From assembly GCA_948567375.1 (NCBI GenBank), contig OX419759.1, forward strand, positions 56,572,593 through 56,636,592: a stretch of 64,000 nucleotides of DNA, in the 5' to 3' direction. Shown here one piece after another: positions 1 to 10,500 of this stretch; the stretch's first letter is position 1; each line of letters starts with the position of its first letter. The position numbers and the translations under genes are program-made. The notes beneath the pieces were generated by a model that saw only the letters and a list, made by a program, of their open reading frames with translations, searched no databases and had not been told where the DNA came from. The stretch comes from Lunularia cruciata. Its lineage: Eukaryota > Streptophyta > Marchantiopsida > Lunulariales > Lunulariaceae.

Positions 1-834
1 GGTCACCCATTCTTGAGTAGACATTTAGTGATATGATGTCCCAATTGGCGACAATAAAAACAACCACCATTTTGTCACAGTTTCTTTCTATCTGCAATGC
101 CAAGTAGTCTCCATTGAATGGCATCAATCTCCATTAGTGTTGGCTCCTCTACCCATGTGTAGTGTATTGGTAGGTTTTGTGGAGGTCAAGACCAAGTTGT
201 TACAACCAACAAAATAAAATGTTGGCCAACAGCATGGCTTCTTCCAAGTGTTGTGGCTCTTGCATGGTTACCTCTAATTTGGTTCTCACTTCAAGCCACT
301 CACAAATCAATCTAGAGCTTCACCTTCTTATATATCTGAAATTTACATGATGGTGTTTTGGAATTGCATGATGTAACTTCTTATAGAGCCAATCTGTTTC
401 AACTTTGCCAACCTATCCCTTGCATCTTGTGTGGCATTTATAACTTGGAATCAACTAACTATTGCACTCTTGAATTCTGCCCACGTCAAGATTAGTGAAA
501 CAATTTGTCATTCAGCTTGCTCCACTCGGAATCTCCACCATAGCTTTGCTACTCCATCCAATTGGCTAGAAGCCAAGATAATCTATTTTTGCTCATCTTG
601 CAAATTGGTACCTTCAAAATAATGTTCACAATCAAACAAAAATTTCTCCACTACTCCTTGGAGATTCTTGCCTTCAAATACCTTGGGTTTAGGGAATTGG
701 ATTTGATCTTCTCCTTCTCAAACTGGTACTCTTTCTACGTGCTCCTATCATCAAAGATCTAGTTCATCCAACAATCAAGGAAGGTGTTTAATTTGTTGTT
801 GCATAGCAAGGATAATCTCGGGCATTGCTGCCAT
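1..834 (-). pseudogene. gag: gag fragment of chromovirus family A (copy A1), 3' end outside window
   Basis: Read on the minus strand from an ATG at 834, this is a Ty3/gypsy nucleocapsid precursor broken by many stops. The usual capsid landmarks are visible: a stretch beginning near 'KVFEGKN', then 'AKLWW' and 'DRLAKLKQ'. A CCHC zinc knuckle (CX2CX4HX4C, 'CFYCRQLGHHITKC') lies at about 13-66. The knuckle would bind genomic RNA in the virus-like particle. The frame runs out of the window before protease. The same gag is seen at 62465-63018. Assignment to a chromovirus rests on the chromodomain of the related copy at 61437-62016. The gene is non-functional. Confidence 0.75.
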
Positions 835-1091
835 GGTTTCTACTCTATCACACCACCTCTAATCTATCTAATTTTTTACACATAGAAGCAGCACATCCAC
901 CGTTCTCCATAAGTAACAACTGGACGGACCAAGGGTTCCTTAGATATTGTGATCATATGCATAAAATCTTGTCCAAAGCATGAGGTGATGAATTGTGTGA
1001 AACAATGCTTGGGTAGAACTTGGACATGAAAAACCCAATGGTTTGGTGGAAGTGGATTTGGTGGTCCAGAAATTCCATCCATCCTATTCTT

Positions 1092-1103
1092 GCTCTGATA
1101 CCA
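1092..1103 (-). other. Primer binding site, initiator-Met tRNA type
   Basis: The minus strand reads TGGTATCAGAGC one base after the LTR end, the standard plant match to the 3' end of initiator Met tRNA. It fixes the orientation of copy A1 (5' LTR to the right, gag to the left) and the LTR edge at 1105. Confidence 0.85.
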
Positions 1104-1104
1104 A

Positions 1105-1424
1105 TGTAAAAGACCAAGACCAAGGAGAGAAATAGGAGAATGGAAACTCACATTGGGACACTTGAATGTGGGAAAACTCCGGATGCCTAGCATGAGCTTC
1201 GGCTCTTGTATTTATGAGGATCATACAAGGCTCTTGAGAAGCTTCTCAAGAAGCTTCCTTGAGCCACTTTCTTGGAGTGCAAGCCAAGTTAATTGGGAAG
1301 CTTCTCAAGAAGCTTCCTTCTAGGAGCTGCTCACTTGGCATGCAAGCTAAGTTAGTTAGAAGCTTTTTGAAGCTTCCTTCTAGAAGCTACCTACTTGGAG
1401 TGCAAGCTAAGCTAATATTTCATG
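1105..1424 (-). repeat. Family A LTR, truncated
   Basis: On the minus strand this LTR ends in TTTTACA next to the primer site. It matches the LTRs at 62017-62464 (+) and 63355-63834 (-), including the TATA region (GTATTTAT on the + strand near 1210) and the imperfect AAGCTTCCTTCTAGAAG-type repeats that fill the LTR middle. Homology stops at about 1424, where GL sequence begins, so roughly the outer third is missing. Confidence 0.8.
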
Positions 1425-2482
1425 CAATTGCTCCTCCTCCCAATGTCTATTGTCAACTCTTGCTGCCATGCCTGATCCTTCTCTATTGCCTTCAACTTCA
1501 ATCACTCTAAATCTTGCTCCATCATAACTCCTATTGCCTTAAGATGAATTGCTTCTAGGTGTGCATCTTTCAACTTTTTTAGTCTTTCAAACACCATCAT
1601 TTGCACTCTCAATTCTTATTCTTGACATTCAATAATGTTGCCACACTTCTCATGACTCACTTGCAGATTCTCAAAACTCTGCTTCCAAAGTATAGCATCA
1701 ACCCAAAGTACTTTGGCTTCCTCTTCTCCTTGGGTCAACTTCTCCTTCAACTCTTTGAGACTTCTGCACTTAGATATTGCACTACATGCAACTCATTCTT
1801 CACCTCCGGATAGGCTTTATTCATTTCTTTCTTCTTCCTCTTCAATTGCAACAATAGACACATAATGTTTGATAGATACTCTACTCCACTACACTCTTCC
1901 GCTTCAATGTCTTTGCATTCCTCAGCTTTGGGCAGTGCTTCTTTGGCAAGAGCTTACCCTAAAGCCTTGATCTTCTTACCATCAAGATGACCTCTTCCAA
2001 GCTTTCTTCTTCTTCAAATGCTTGGCCAGGTCCTACAATTGCAAACTGCAAATACCTCTTTGTTCATGTCCTCTTTGGAAGCACCAATCTTGGCTCTTCC
2101 TTTTGCTCCTCTAGAATGTCTTCCTTGGGTAAGTCCCAAAACTAGCCATCTCCTCTTTCCATGAGTTCCATTTGAGCATGGAACTCCTTCTCCTCTTCTT
2201 CAGCCTCTCCATCCACCAATTGCTGGACTTTGGGCTCTCCATCTCTTGCACTCAACTCTTGACTTTGCACTGTGAGCTCCTCTTCTGTCTCTTTAGATTC
2301 TTTGCCTTTGCTCTTGGCCTTATCCTCATACTCTACCCTAGATAATGGCTCTACCACCGCTTTATGCTTTGGGGTTTAGTCTCCTTCTCTTGCTTGATTC
2401 AATTAGGGAAATTACCTTCTCATGTCAATTTCTCTTCCTTAACATCAGCCTTGGAACAATATAAACTCAATTTGTTTTCTTG
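1425..2482 (-). pseudogene. GL LTR protein fragment (copy GL-0): coiled coil and acidic region
   Basis: The minus-strand translation aligns to the middle of the protein encoded in the GL LTRs. 'GVEYLSNIMCLLLQLKRKKK' corresponds to the segment just before the long coiled coil in the better copies. 2142-2357 encodes the Glu-rich acidic domain ('EETEEELTVQSQE'-like). Both ends are lost: the left side abuts the family A LTR at 1424, and the right side is cut where copy GL-a starts at 2483. It has stops and no usable frame. It is recognised only by comparison with the other copies in this window. Confidence 0.65.
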
Positions 2483-3936
2483 TGTGACGACCTAGAAAAT
2501 ATCATTTTTACAATAATCAGGTAAGTAAAGTTTGTTCTCGCAAAGATATGAGTCAGAATTGGTCAAATACAAAGTCAAACAATAACAATATAGTTCTTCT
2601 TGAGTTCTTCTTAATCTATAAGGTAGAAACTACACCCAAAAGAGAGTAACAAGCACCTACTCGTAGTCTTGTCATAACAATTTGTCACCCACTAATCACA
2701 ATACTTCAAATATGTCCAAAACAATCTTGATTGTGATGATTCAATCCATCCCAAAAATGGCTACTTCTCTACAAGATGATTTTTCCTCAAAATTGTGTTC
2801 CACTCCACTAAAGGCACAAATTCCTTGATCAAAATTGCTTCACATCAACTCTACACTGCACTCACAAATGTTGAATACTACCAACACTACACTTCCTTTA
2901 AGATATGTCAAAGCATTGCTTTGATTGCACTTCACTCAAGATCAAACACACAGAAGGAAAATCAAGGCTACGGAATCCAACATCCAACAAACACACTGAC
3001 TTGCACTTTGAATTCTGCCAACACTCACAAATACACACAAAATTGATACTTGGAATTAAGCTCAAGCAACGAGCACTGCTTCACAACACTTCACTTTGTC
3101 TATTCTCAGGATTATGAGAACTTAACAACATTTTATTGTTAAGGCCTCCCTTAAATAGGCAGAGCAGTTTATAGCTATCTAACTTTTTGAACTACTTCCT
3201 AACAACTTTACCAACCCATACATCAGAAATGACAATGCACCTTGTCATATCTGCCTCCTCCTATCTCAAAATTGGTTCTAATCCAATCCAATGTCTACCT
3301 CAACTTCGGCTTCTAAACCCCAAAGTAGCTTCTTGCATTTCTCTATCTTTGGGTTTATCTATTATCACTAAATCTTCTACCAATTCTACTACCTCTTCAT
3401 GCTGATCTCAATTAAAGACATGAGTACTCTATCTATATCTTTATCTTGCAACCCACTCTTCTCTAATGGCTCATTTAATTGATCCAAAGACACCTATACT
3501 CCTAACTTTCTTACTTCAGACTTTGTTTCTAACCTCATGGTACTACGAAGTCTCTCTAGTTTTGGATGTACTAAAACCAACCTCAGACACACATTGTTTC
3601 CTGCCTCTAATATCTTCCTATCTACTCAATCTCTCAAGTGAATCAACAACTTCTTCAATTCAATGTCTTTCACTTTCTTCCTTCTTGTTTCTTGCACTAG
3701 CAACTTCAATTTGTGGTCCTATTTCCTCCATTTGGACTTCAGATTTCATCTTGAGCATTGCTTTCACTCTTATAGTGACTTCTTTGATTACCTCCCACTT
3801 TTGCATCTATAGTTTCTCTCTCTTTGCCAATAACTCCTCACAATACATTTTCACCTCATCTTCCAACTCGGCCTTCAAATGCTTCTTTCTCCTTCACACT
3901 CTATCGGAGTTGTTCTTCCATTCCTTTGACTATCCA
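2483..3936 (-). mobile_element. GL-a giant LTR, first part (U5-side end and C-terminal part of the LTR protein)
   Basis: It begins with TGTGACGACC, the reverse complement of the GL LTR 3' end, and follows the non-coding LTR tail found in every other copy (about 800 bases). It then enters the C-terminal part of the LTR protein on the minus strand, heavily decayed. At 3936 it is interrupted by chromovirus B and resumes at 12903. The open frames on the + strand here, such as 3466-4053, are shadows of low-complexity pyrimidine-rich sequence. Confidence 0.8.
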
Positions 3937-4699
3937 TGTAATACTCCAAGGACAAGAGATTGTAATACTCCGAGGACAAGAGAAGAGAGAAAACACATAT
4001 TGCACACTCAAACAATCGATGCCCCAAAGGAGCACCTTCTCTTTATTATATAGACAAAGAGGATCTCCTCCAAGGAAGCTCCACCATAGGATTAGGGACA
4101 CAGATAGGTGACATGTCAGCAAGCTCCACCCTTGGATTACTTACTTGGATGGGTGACATGTCTGGTCTAGGTCCTAGCTGGTTGGTCAAACAAGCTTTGA
4201 CCGGAGGGAATCTTTTAGGGAATCTTCTTGTAGGAATCTCAGAATCACGTAAGGTACCGTTGGAAAGCTCTCAACAAGACAAAGCAGGGGGGATGGAAGG
4301 CAGCCTTTCCTTTTTTTGGGGAGGGAGGGGAAATGGCACAATTTTGAGGCCTAATTCATCCGTTTAGGCCTCCAAATTGCCTTCAAAGATTTCAGGCATA
4401 TTTTGGTTCCTACTCTATTAGTAGAAGTCCCCATTTGGTGATACATCTTTCTGATCTGTTTAGTCCATCATGTGTAGCATCCTTCCAGATGTTACCAAAC
4501 CAATTCTCACCTTTTAATCATATGTCTAGCTATTGGTTCTAAGGTTCTCAAGTCTATTTCAATTTCTGCCCTATTAGTAGAAGTACTCTTTTGGTGATAC
4601 TTCTATCTTATCTATTTTGACCATAATGTATAACATCATTCTAGATGTTACCAAACCAAATTTCACATCTAGATCATATGGCTAGCTCTTGGTATTATA
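3937..4699 (-). repeat. Chromovirus B 3' LTR
   Basis: A near-identical partner lies at 12136-12902. The inner edge reads TATTATA where the 5' LTR has TATTACA, a terminal C-to-T change. A TATA-like TATATAAT on the minus strand near 4036-4050 is the likely promoter core. Immediate repeats of ATACTCCAAGGACAAGAGA / ATACTCCGAGGACAAGAGA occur at the outer end. Confidence 0.92.
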
Positions 4700-4716
4700 G
4701 ACCTCCCTCCTTTTAA
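4700..4716 (-). other. Polypurine tract of chromovirus B
   Basis: The minus strand reads CTTAAAAGGAGGGAGGT directly before the 3' LTR, a typical plus-strand primer of LTR retrotransposons. Confidence 0.8.
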
Positions 4717-6060
4717 GATGCAACATCCTCGTTGTGCAATTGTTGCTCAAATGCTTGCACCAACACCGATGCATGTGCCAAATTGGCAACGGGCTCCCAG
4801 GTTGCTTCATAGAGGGGGTTACCTTTCCATTGTACTAGATAGTCCACCTGCGGGTGGCGAGTACCATGCATGCGTTTTTGGAGAATCTGCTCCACTTCAT
4901 ATTCCTCTATGCCATCAATGAGTGTCGGACAAGGTCAAATGTCTGGTGTGGAATGACCCTGGCCTGATCGGTGAGGATATTTGCGTAGTAGGGAGACATG
5001 GAACATTGGATGGATCTTCATGTGTGGTGGTAGCTCAAGGTGATAGGCCACAGCGCCGATGCGACGAAGAATCAAGAAAGGCCCTATAAAACGAGGTCTG
5101 AGCTTACGAGGTCCAACTAATGTGAGGTTGGTTGTTGATAGCCACACTTGATCCCCAACATTGAACTCCATGTGCCGACAGTGTGCATCAGCATACTGAA
5201 TCTATCGATTTTGTGCAATCTGTAATTTGTGTTTGGCGCTCTCCACACCTTGTTGGATTCTAGAAACAAATGTGTTGACTGCATCGACCTTGGTAGCCAC
5301 TGGACGGATCTTCATCAAGCTAGAAGGTGTGAAGGGATGCTCACCATACATGAGGAAGAACAGAGTGACCTGGGCGGATGCATTCACTGAATTGTTGTAA
5401 GCAAATTCCACCAATAGGAGTAGGGTGTCCCACCTCTCTTGCTCTTCTAAGGTGAAGCCACGTAACATGTCTTCAATCATGCGATTAGCCCGCTCTGTTT
5501 AGCCATTTGTTTGTGGGTGGTAAGCTGTGGACATGGCCAACTTGGTTTTGAAGAAACCAAAGAGTGTTTGCCAAAACAAACTGGTGAATTGGGTGCCTCT
5601 ATTGGTGATGAGTACTCTAGACAAGCCATGGTGAGCAAAGATTGCATCTAAGTATAATTGAGCTAGTTGTGGAGCGGTCACCTCCTTGGTGGTAGGGCGT
5701 ACATGAATCATTTTGCTGAGCCGGTCCACAAAGACCACAATGGAGTCAAACCCTGAGGTGGTCTTGGGTAATTCACAGACAAGATCCATACTCACTTGTT
5801 CCCAACGTTGGGTAAGAGTGGGGAGAGGTTGAAGGAGCCCTACAGGAGCTTGATTAGAAGCTTTGTTATGTTGACAAGGTAGGCAGCTACGCACATAGTC
5901 CATCACGTCATTGCTCATCTTGGGCCAATAGTAATGGCGCTTGACTGCATCCAAGGTCTTGTCCACTCCGACATGAGTTGTAATGGCCAAATCATGACAT
6001 TCCGCTAGAATGGTGGTGCGTAATTTTGGGACATTTGGGATCCATAATCTGCATCCCAAA
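4713..6060 (-). pseudogene. int: Integrase with C-terminal chromodomain, chromovirus B
   Basis: This is the enzyme that inserts the element's cDNA into chromatin. In order on the minus strand: an HHCC zinc-binding domain ('ECHDLAITTHVGVDKT ... CLPCQ', about 5860-6010), then a catalytic core with 'MDLVCELP', 'LITNRGTQF' (canonical D changed to N) and 'AYHPQTNG' followed by a TAA where Q is expected. The GPF-like domain 'RPRFIGPFLILRRIGAVAYH' lies at about 5020-5110, and the chromodomain 'VDYLVQWKGNPLYEATWEP' at about 4760-4830. Chromodomains steer chromoviruses to chromatin marks. Stops near 5200 and 5500 and frame breaks make it non-functional. Assignment to the chromovirus clade is firm. Confidence 0.9.
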
Positions 6061-6446
6061 AGGTGAGTCCTTGGGTGCTGGTGACACCTTTGGATGATTG
6101 TGCTTCTACAATCTGTGGATCAGTTTTTGTAGCAGCCAGAATTTCTTGCCAGAATTCAGGGTTAATCTTAACCTTTGCCACCAAGTTGTTGGCCATTGGC
6201 ATGCGGGTGAATGCATCTGCAAGTTGCTTCTTCCCTTCCCTGTAGGTGATTGTCATGTTGAAGCATTGTCGCCACTCTGTCCACCGAATTTGGCGACGAG
6301 ATAGATCCTTTTGCGTCTCGAGGTAGACTAGAGGTTTGTGGTCTGTCTCTACTACAAATGCCTTCTCGCCCAGGTAGTGCTTCCAATGCTTGGTTGCTAG
6401 AACGATGGCCAGCTCTTCTCATTCTGTGGTGTGGTAGTTGCGCTCT
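6061..6446 (-). pseudogene. RNase H, C-terminal half, and start of integrase leader, chromovirus B
   Basis: It continues the RNase H interrupted by the insert at 6453-8754. Minus-strand landmarks are 'KHWKHYL', 'VVETDHKPLVYL' and 'FNMTITYREGKKQLADAFTR', the usual end of gypsy RNase H. A stop lies just inside the left edge of the insert. Excising the insert with one ACCGGT copy restores the expected 'LLPVERNYHTTE' junction with the sequence right of 8760. Confidence 0.85.
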
Positions 6447-6741
6447 ACCGGTGTCGTCGGGAAAATAGCCCATGTGTACCCTTGAGGCTTTTGGTGTGAT
6501 AAATTTTCTTTTCTCTTTTATTTGTTGTAAGGAACAAGGATTTATGATAATATGTCTCGGGTGTGGTTTTGCTATCTTGTTTTGGGAGAAAGTGAGGAGA
6601 CAGAGAAGAGCTGAGGGTTTTCAGAAAATGCCAAAAGATTTTGAGATGGAAGTTTGCAAAAGATTTTGAGAGGGAAGTTTGCAGAGGATTTCAAGAGAAG
6701 TAGCAAAGATTTTTGGGAGAAGAAAGGAGTAGGGTCTTTTC

Positions 6742-6890
6742 GGACAGGAGGAAGGTTGGACAGAAAGTTTTCGAGTTGGACAGGAGGAAGGTTGGACAAA
6801 AAGTTTTTGAGTTGGACAGGAGGAAGGTGGGACAGAAAGTTTTCGAGTTGGACAGGAGGAAGGGGACAAAAGTTTTTGAGTTGGACAAGA
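6742..6890. repeat. 36-base minisatellite, four units
   Basis: Four units of a 36-base purine-rich motif (GGACAGGAGGAAGGTTGG plus AGAAAGTTTTCGAGTT) lie head to tail, the last slightly shorter. The open frames on either strand here, with repeated 'QLENFLSNLPPV' on the minus strand, arise from the repeat and are not evidence for a gene. Confidence 0.85.
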
Positions 6891-6983
6891 GGGGTTTTGG
6901 GCATGAGGAGAAATTCTCGAGAAGTTGGAGGGTTTGGATAGAGGAACAGACACAGGAGAAATTTTGGAGTTGGACAGGAGGGG

Positions 6984-7290
6984 CTTGAGAGTGGAGGGGA
7001 GAGAAAAGGTTTCTTCTGGAAAGAATGAACAAATGTGCAGTAGAGGAAGTGCTTGGACAGAAGGGCAATTTTCGCAGGTATTGTTAGGGGCTTGAGAGTG
7101 CAGGGGAGAGAAAGGTTTCTTCTGGAAGGAATGAACAAATGTGCAGGAGAGGAAGTGCTTGGACAGAAGGGCAATTTTTGCAGGTACTATTAGGGCTTGA
7201 GAGTGCAGGGGAGAGAAAGGTTTCTTCTTGAAGGAATGAACAAATGTGCAGGAGAGGAAGTGCTTGGACAAAAGTGCAATTTTTGCAGGT
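6984..7290. repeat. About 105-base tandem repeat, three units
   Basis: Three successive units of 107, 104 and about 97 bases each begin GCTTGAGAGTG and end near TTTTTGCAGGT. The unit is purine-rich on the + strand and differs by only a few bases between copies, which suggests recent amplification or conversion. Confidence 0.88.
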
Positions 7291-7940
7291 CTGAAGGGCA
7301 GGTTGCAGGAGTAGCAACAGAAACTCTCACGAAGGTGAGAACAGGACTGAGGAAGAGAGATTTTTGTGTGAAAATGTTGATAGAGTGTTGAGGGACAGAA
7401 TTGGAAAGAGAATTTTCGCAGGTCTGAAGGGCAGGCTGCAGGAGTAGCAAAAGAAACTCTCACGAAGGTGAGAATAGGACTGAAAAAGAGAGATTTCTGC
7501 ATGAAAATGTTGATAGAGTGTTGAGGGACAAAATTGGAAAGGGAATTTTTGCAGGTCTGAAGGGCAGGCTGCAGGAGTAGCAAAAGGAAACTCCCACAAA
7601 GGTGAGAACAGGACTGAAGAAGAGAGATTTCTGTGGAAAAATGTTAATAGAGTGTTGAGGGACAGAATTGGAAAGGGAATTTTTGTGGGTTCTGAAGGAC
7701 GCTGCAGGAGTAGCAAAAGGAAACTCTCACAAAGGTGAGAACAGGACTGAGGAAGGAAGGTTTCTGTGGGAAAATGTGGATAGAGTGATGAAGGACAATG
7801 TTGGAGAGGAATTTTTGCAGGTCTGAAGGGGATTTGCTGCAGAAGTTGCCAAAGGATAATCTCCCAAAGGTGAGGATAGGAGTGAAGAAGAAAGATATAA
7901 TTTTTTTGGGAAGATGTTGTGAAGAGTGACTGAACAGGCA
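7291..7940. repeat. About 133-base tandem repeat, five units
   Basis: Five units start with CTGAAGG at about 7291, 7424, 7557, 7692 and 7823. They are 133, 133, 135, 131 and about 118 bases long. The last units are more diverged. Units of this array and of the 105-base array both end in TTTTTGCAGGT, so the arrays share a junction motif. Confidence 0.88.
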
Positions 7941-8760
7941 ATGATAGGAGCTAGTCAGGAAGAAAAGGAGGAGAATTTCGAGGTGGCTCAGCTCATCTGG
8001 AACAAAGGCAAGAAAGATTTGAAGTTGGTTGGCCTGTCTGAATGGAGTGAATCTGATCTGCAAAACAGGGCATAGGAGAATGAAGAGGTTCGGAGGGTGA
8101 GTTGCCTTGTCTGCTATTGGACAGAATATATGTGAACTGCCGGCTGAGTTGATGATCAGTTGCAACCATAGGGCAGGCATTGTCTTGACTAAAACTATTT
8201 GACTTATCCAACCTTGTGAACGTTGTTGTTGAAACTCCTGTGAATGATGAATCTTGGAAGTGGATTTGTGTTATGAATTGTGACTAGAGTTGAGGAAAAC
8301 TCCATTCTAGGAACTCTCAGTCCGGTCCATGTGAATAGCCTAAGTAAATGATATGGATGCTCGGGTTTATGTTTGGTTAGATCACTCAGTTGTTGTTTCT
8401 TTTATTTTATTAAAGTGCCACCTGACCTAGGTCTATGAACTGCCAGATCCCGAACCATAGCTTGAACCTGACGTGAAAATAGAATATGAGACCAGGCAGA
8501 GGTAGAAACCATAACACCAAACTCGCATGACAAGATTAATTTTATGAAAGTCAAGGATAAAACAAAACCTTCAGGGAGAGCCAACCTCAGGGAAACTGAA
8601 ACAACAGGTTCATATAGAGACAAATTCCCGACAATCTAGGTGTAGGGAAGGAATGTCAGTCTATGGGAAAGACCCAAAAGAAGGACAGTAGGGAAAACTA
8701 AGCACAAGCAGCCATGTGCTCGGCTCACTCTCGAGACCAAACGTTCCCCACGACACCGGT

Positions 8761-9896
8761 AACAACTTTTGAGAGAAATATGCAATTGGATGCCATCCGT
8801 CATGCCACTCTTGTTGTAGGACTGCTCCTATTGCTACGCCTGATGCATATGTAGCCAACTTGATTGGACGTTTAGGGTCATACCACTTCAAGATTGGTGC
8901 ATGTAGCAAGGCGGCCTTCAATTCTTGAAAGGCCAAGTCTTGTGTAGTTCACCATGTCCACTTCTTCCCCTTGCCAAGTAGTGCCGTTAAAGGCTGTGCA
9001 ACCTTGGAGAAGTCCTTGACAAATCTATGATAGAATCTCGTCAACCCCAAGAAGCTCTTAAGTTGAGTCTGATCTTTTGGGGCACTCCATTTTTAAATGA
9101 CCTCTGTTTTATCTGTCAATACTTGAATGCCCTTTGCACTTACTCTATGCCCCAAGTAGTCTACTTCAGACTTGCCAAACTCACACTTTGAGATTTTGGC
9201 ATACAATTGATTCTGTCTTAGAATCTGGAGGACCTCTTGTAGATGTTGCTTGTGTTCTATCATCATGCTACTGTATACTAAGATATCATCCAAGAAGACG
9301 ATAACAGACTTATCCAAGTATGGACGAAATATGTCATTCATTAGACTCATGAAAGTGGCAGGTACATTGGTGAGGCCAAAAGGCATCACAAGATACTCAA
9401 AGTGGCCATACTTGGTTCGAAAGGTAGTTTTGTACACATCTTCCTCTGCAATTCGGATTTGATTGTAACCGCTCCGCAAGTCCAGTTTGGTGAAGTATCT
9501 CGCTCCATGGAGTTGATCAAACATGTCATCCATGCGAGGTAAGGGGTATTTGTTCTTCACTGTTTGCTAATTGAGACCCCGATAGTCAATGCACATGCGC
9601 ATTGTACCATCCTTCTTCTTCACAAACAAGACAAGGGCCCCATATGGTGATACACTAGGTTGGATGAACCCTTTTTACAGCATCTCCTCAATTTGAGTCT
9701 TACACTCCTCCAACTCATGAGGTGATAGGCAATATGGGGCCTTACAAGGAGGCGTCTTCCCCGGAAGTGTCTCAATTTTGTGATCTACTCACCTTTTTGG
9801 TGAGAAACCTGAGGGTAGATCATCGGGAAAGACATCTCAAAACTCATCCACCGCATCCTTCAATTTCTCAAGAATTTGTCCATCGAGTTGTGCACT
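8761..9896 (-). pseudogene. Reverse transcriptase and RNase H N-terminal half, chromovirus B
   Basis: It copies element RNA into DNA. On the minus strand the RT palm motifs are in order: 'MCIDYRGLN' (about 9590), '[16 protein letters not shown]', '[14 protein letters not shown]', and the catalytic '[10 protein letters not shown]' with the DD pair intact (about 9270-9300). Then come 'FLGLTRFYHRFVKDF' and the RNase H start 'TYASGVAIGAVLQQ', where the catalytic D of the usual TDAS is changed to Y. Stops near 9569, 9092 and 8950 break the frame. RNase H is cut at 8760 by the TIR insert. Confidence 0.92.
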
Positions 9897-10500
9897 CTAG
9901 ACTTCTCTTATTAGACCCATAAAACATCTATCGGTCTTACAGATAGTTACCGTCCCTACGACATATAGAGGCAATTTCTGCCGGTGTGATTTTTCTTTAA
10001 CCCCAATGATTGACCATTGGTGTGTTCTCACTACTTTCTTTCTCCAATCCACCATAGGGTTGTATTGCTCTATCCATGGCATGCCTAAAATTGCATCATA
10101 ACGAGCTAATTGTATCACTCACCACTCAATTGCTTCTTGATATTCTCCTATAGAGAGGGTTACCCGTCTAGGTAATGATTCAATCCTCTCAGTTTGCCCA
10201 TTTGGTAACTCTACTTCTTCACTTCCATCTCTCTCTAGATCCATTCCCAATCTTATTGCAATAGAGAGAGACACAAAATTCTCTATTGCTCCCAGATCTA
10301 TTAATACTCTCACTTGATTACCTTCTAGTATTCCATTCACGACAATCAATTGTGAGGTTGCCTTTCGGGATCTTTGCGCATTATTCTTCTTCCTTCCCTT
10401 GCTTCGCTGCTTCCTATTGAGCCAATAAGGCCACGAGATACATTTAATGGCGATCTTTGTTTTCCAAAGTGATTTCCACCTCCTCCTCTTCAATGTGCCT
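9897..10500 (-). pseudogene. Aspartic protease, chromovirus B
   Basis: The minus strand encodes 'VRVLIDLGAIENFVS', the retroviral-type protease site in which the usual D-S/T-G-A reads D-L-G-A, as a single C-to-T change would give. The downstream 'YDAILGMPWIEQYNP' (about 10050-10090) is the conserved flap-side motif. It would cleave the gag-pol polyprotein. The altered active site and a stop at 10119 make it inactive. Confidence 0.85.

Larger units (their letters stand above)
6447..8760. mobile_element. 2.3 kb insert with inverted ends and ACCGGT flanks (possible non-autonomous DNA transposon)
   Basis: RNase H is cut between 6452 and 8755. The insert (6453-8754) starts GTCGTCGGGAA and ends with the complement of GTCGTGGGGAA, a 10/11 terminal inverted repeat. 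It is flanked on both sides by ACCGGT. Because ACCGGT is palindromic, it could be a 6-base target duplication or part of the inverted repeat. There is no transposase, gag or pol. Much of the interior is tandem repeats (separate entries). About 7941-8640 is unique sequence in which I see no gene. A 6-base duplication fits none of the common plant DNA transposon superfamilies neatly, so the class is left open. Confidence 0.6.

Noticed and set aside
876-1193. 105-codon minus-strand frame at the window start
   Set aside because: It spans the LTR edge, the primer site and the leader upstream of the gag ATG at 834, so it is not a gene.
3466-4053. 195-codon + strand frame with hydrophobic stretches
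   Set aside because: It is the reverse strand of decayed GL coding sequence and runs across the boundary into the chromovirus B LTR at 3937, so it cannot be one gene.
6621-7583. 320-codon minus-strand open frame and several overlapping frames on both strands
   Set aside because: They are translations of the tandem arrays in the TIR insert. Repeated units without stops give long frames in several phases.
6984-7940. CRISPR-like array
   Set aside because: Units are contiguous with no unique spacers, and the context is a plant retrotransposon.
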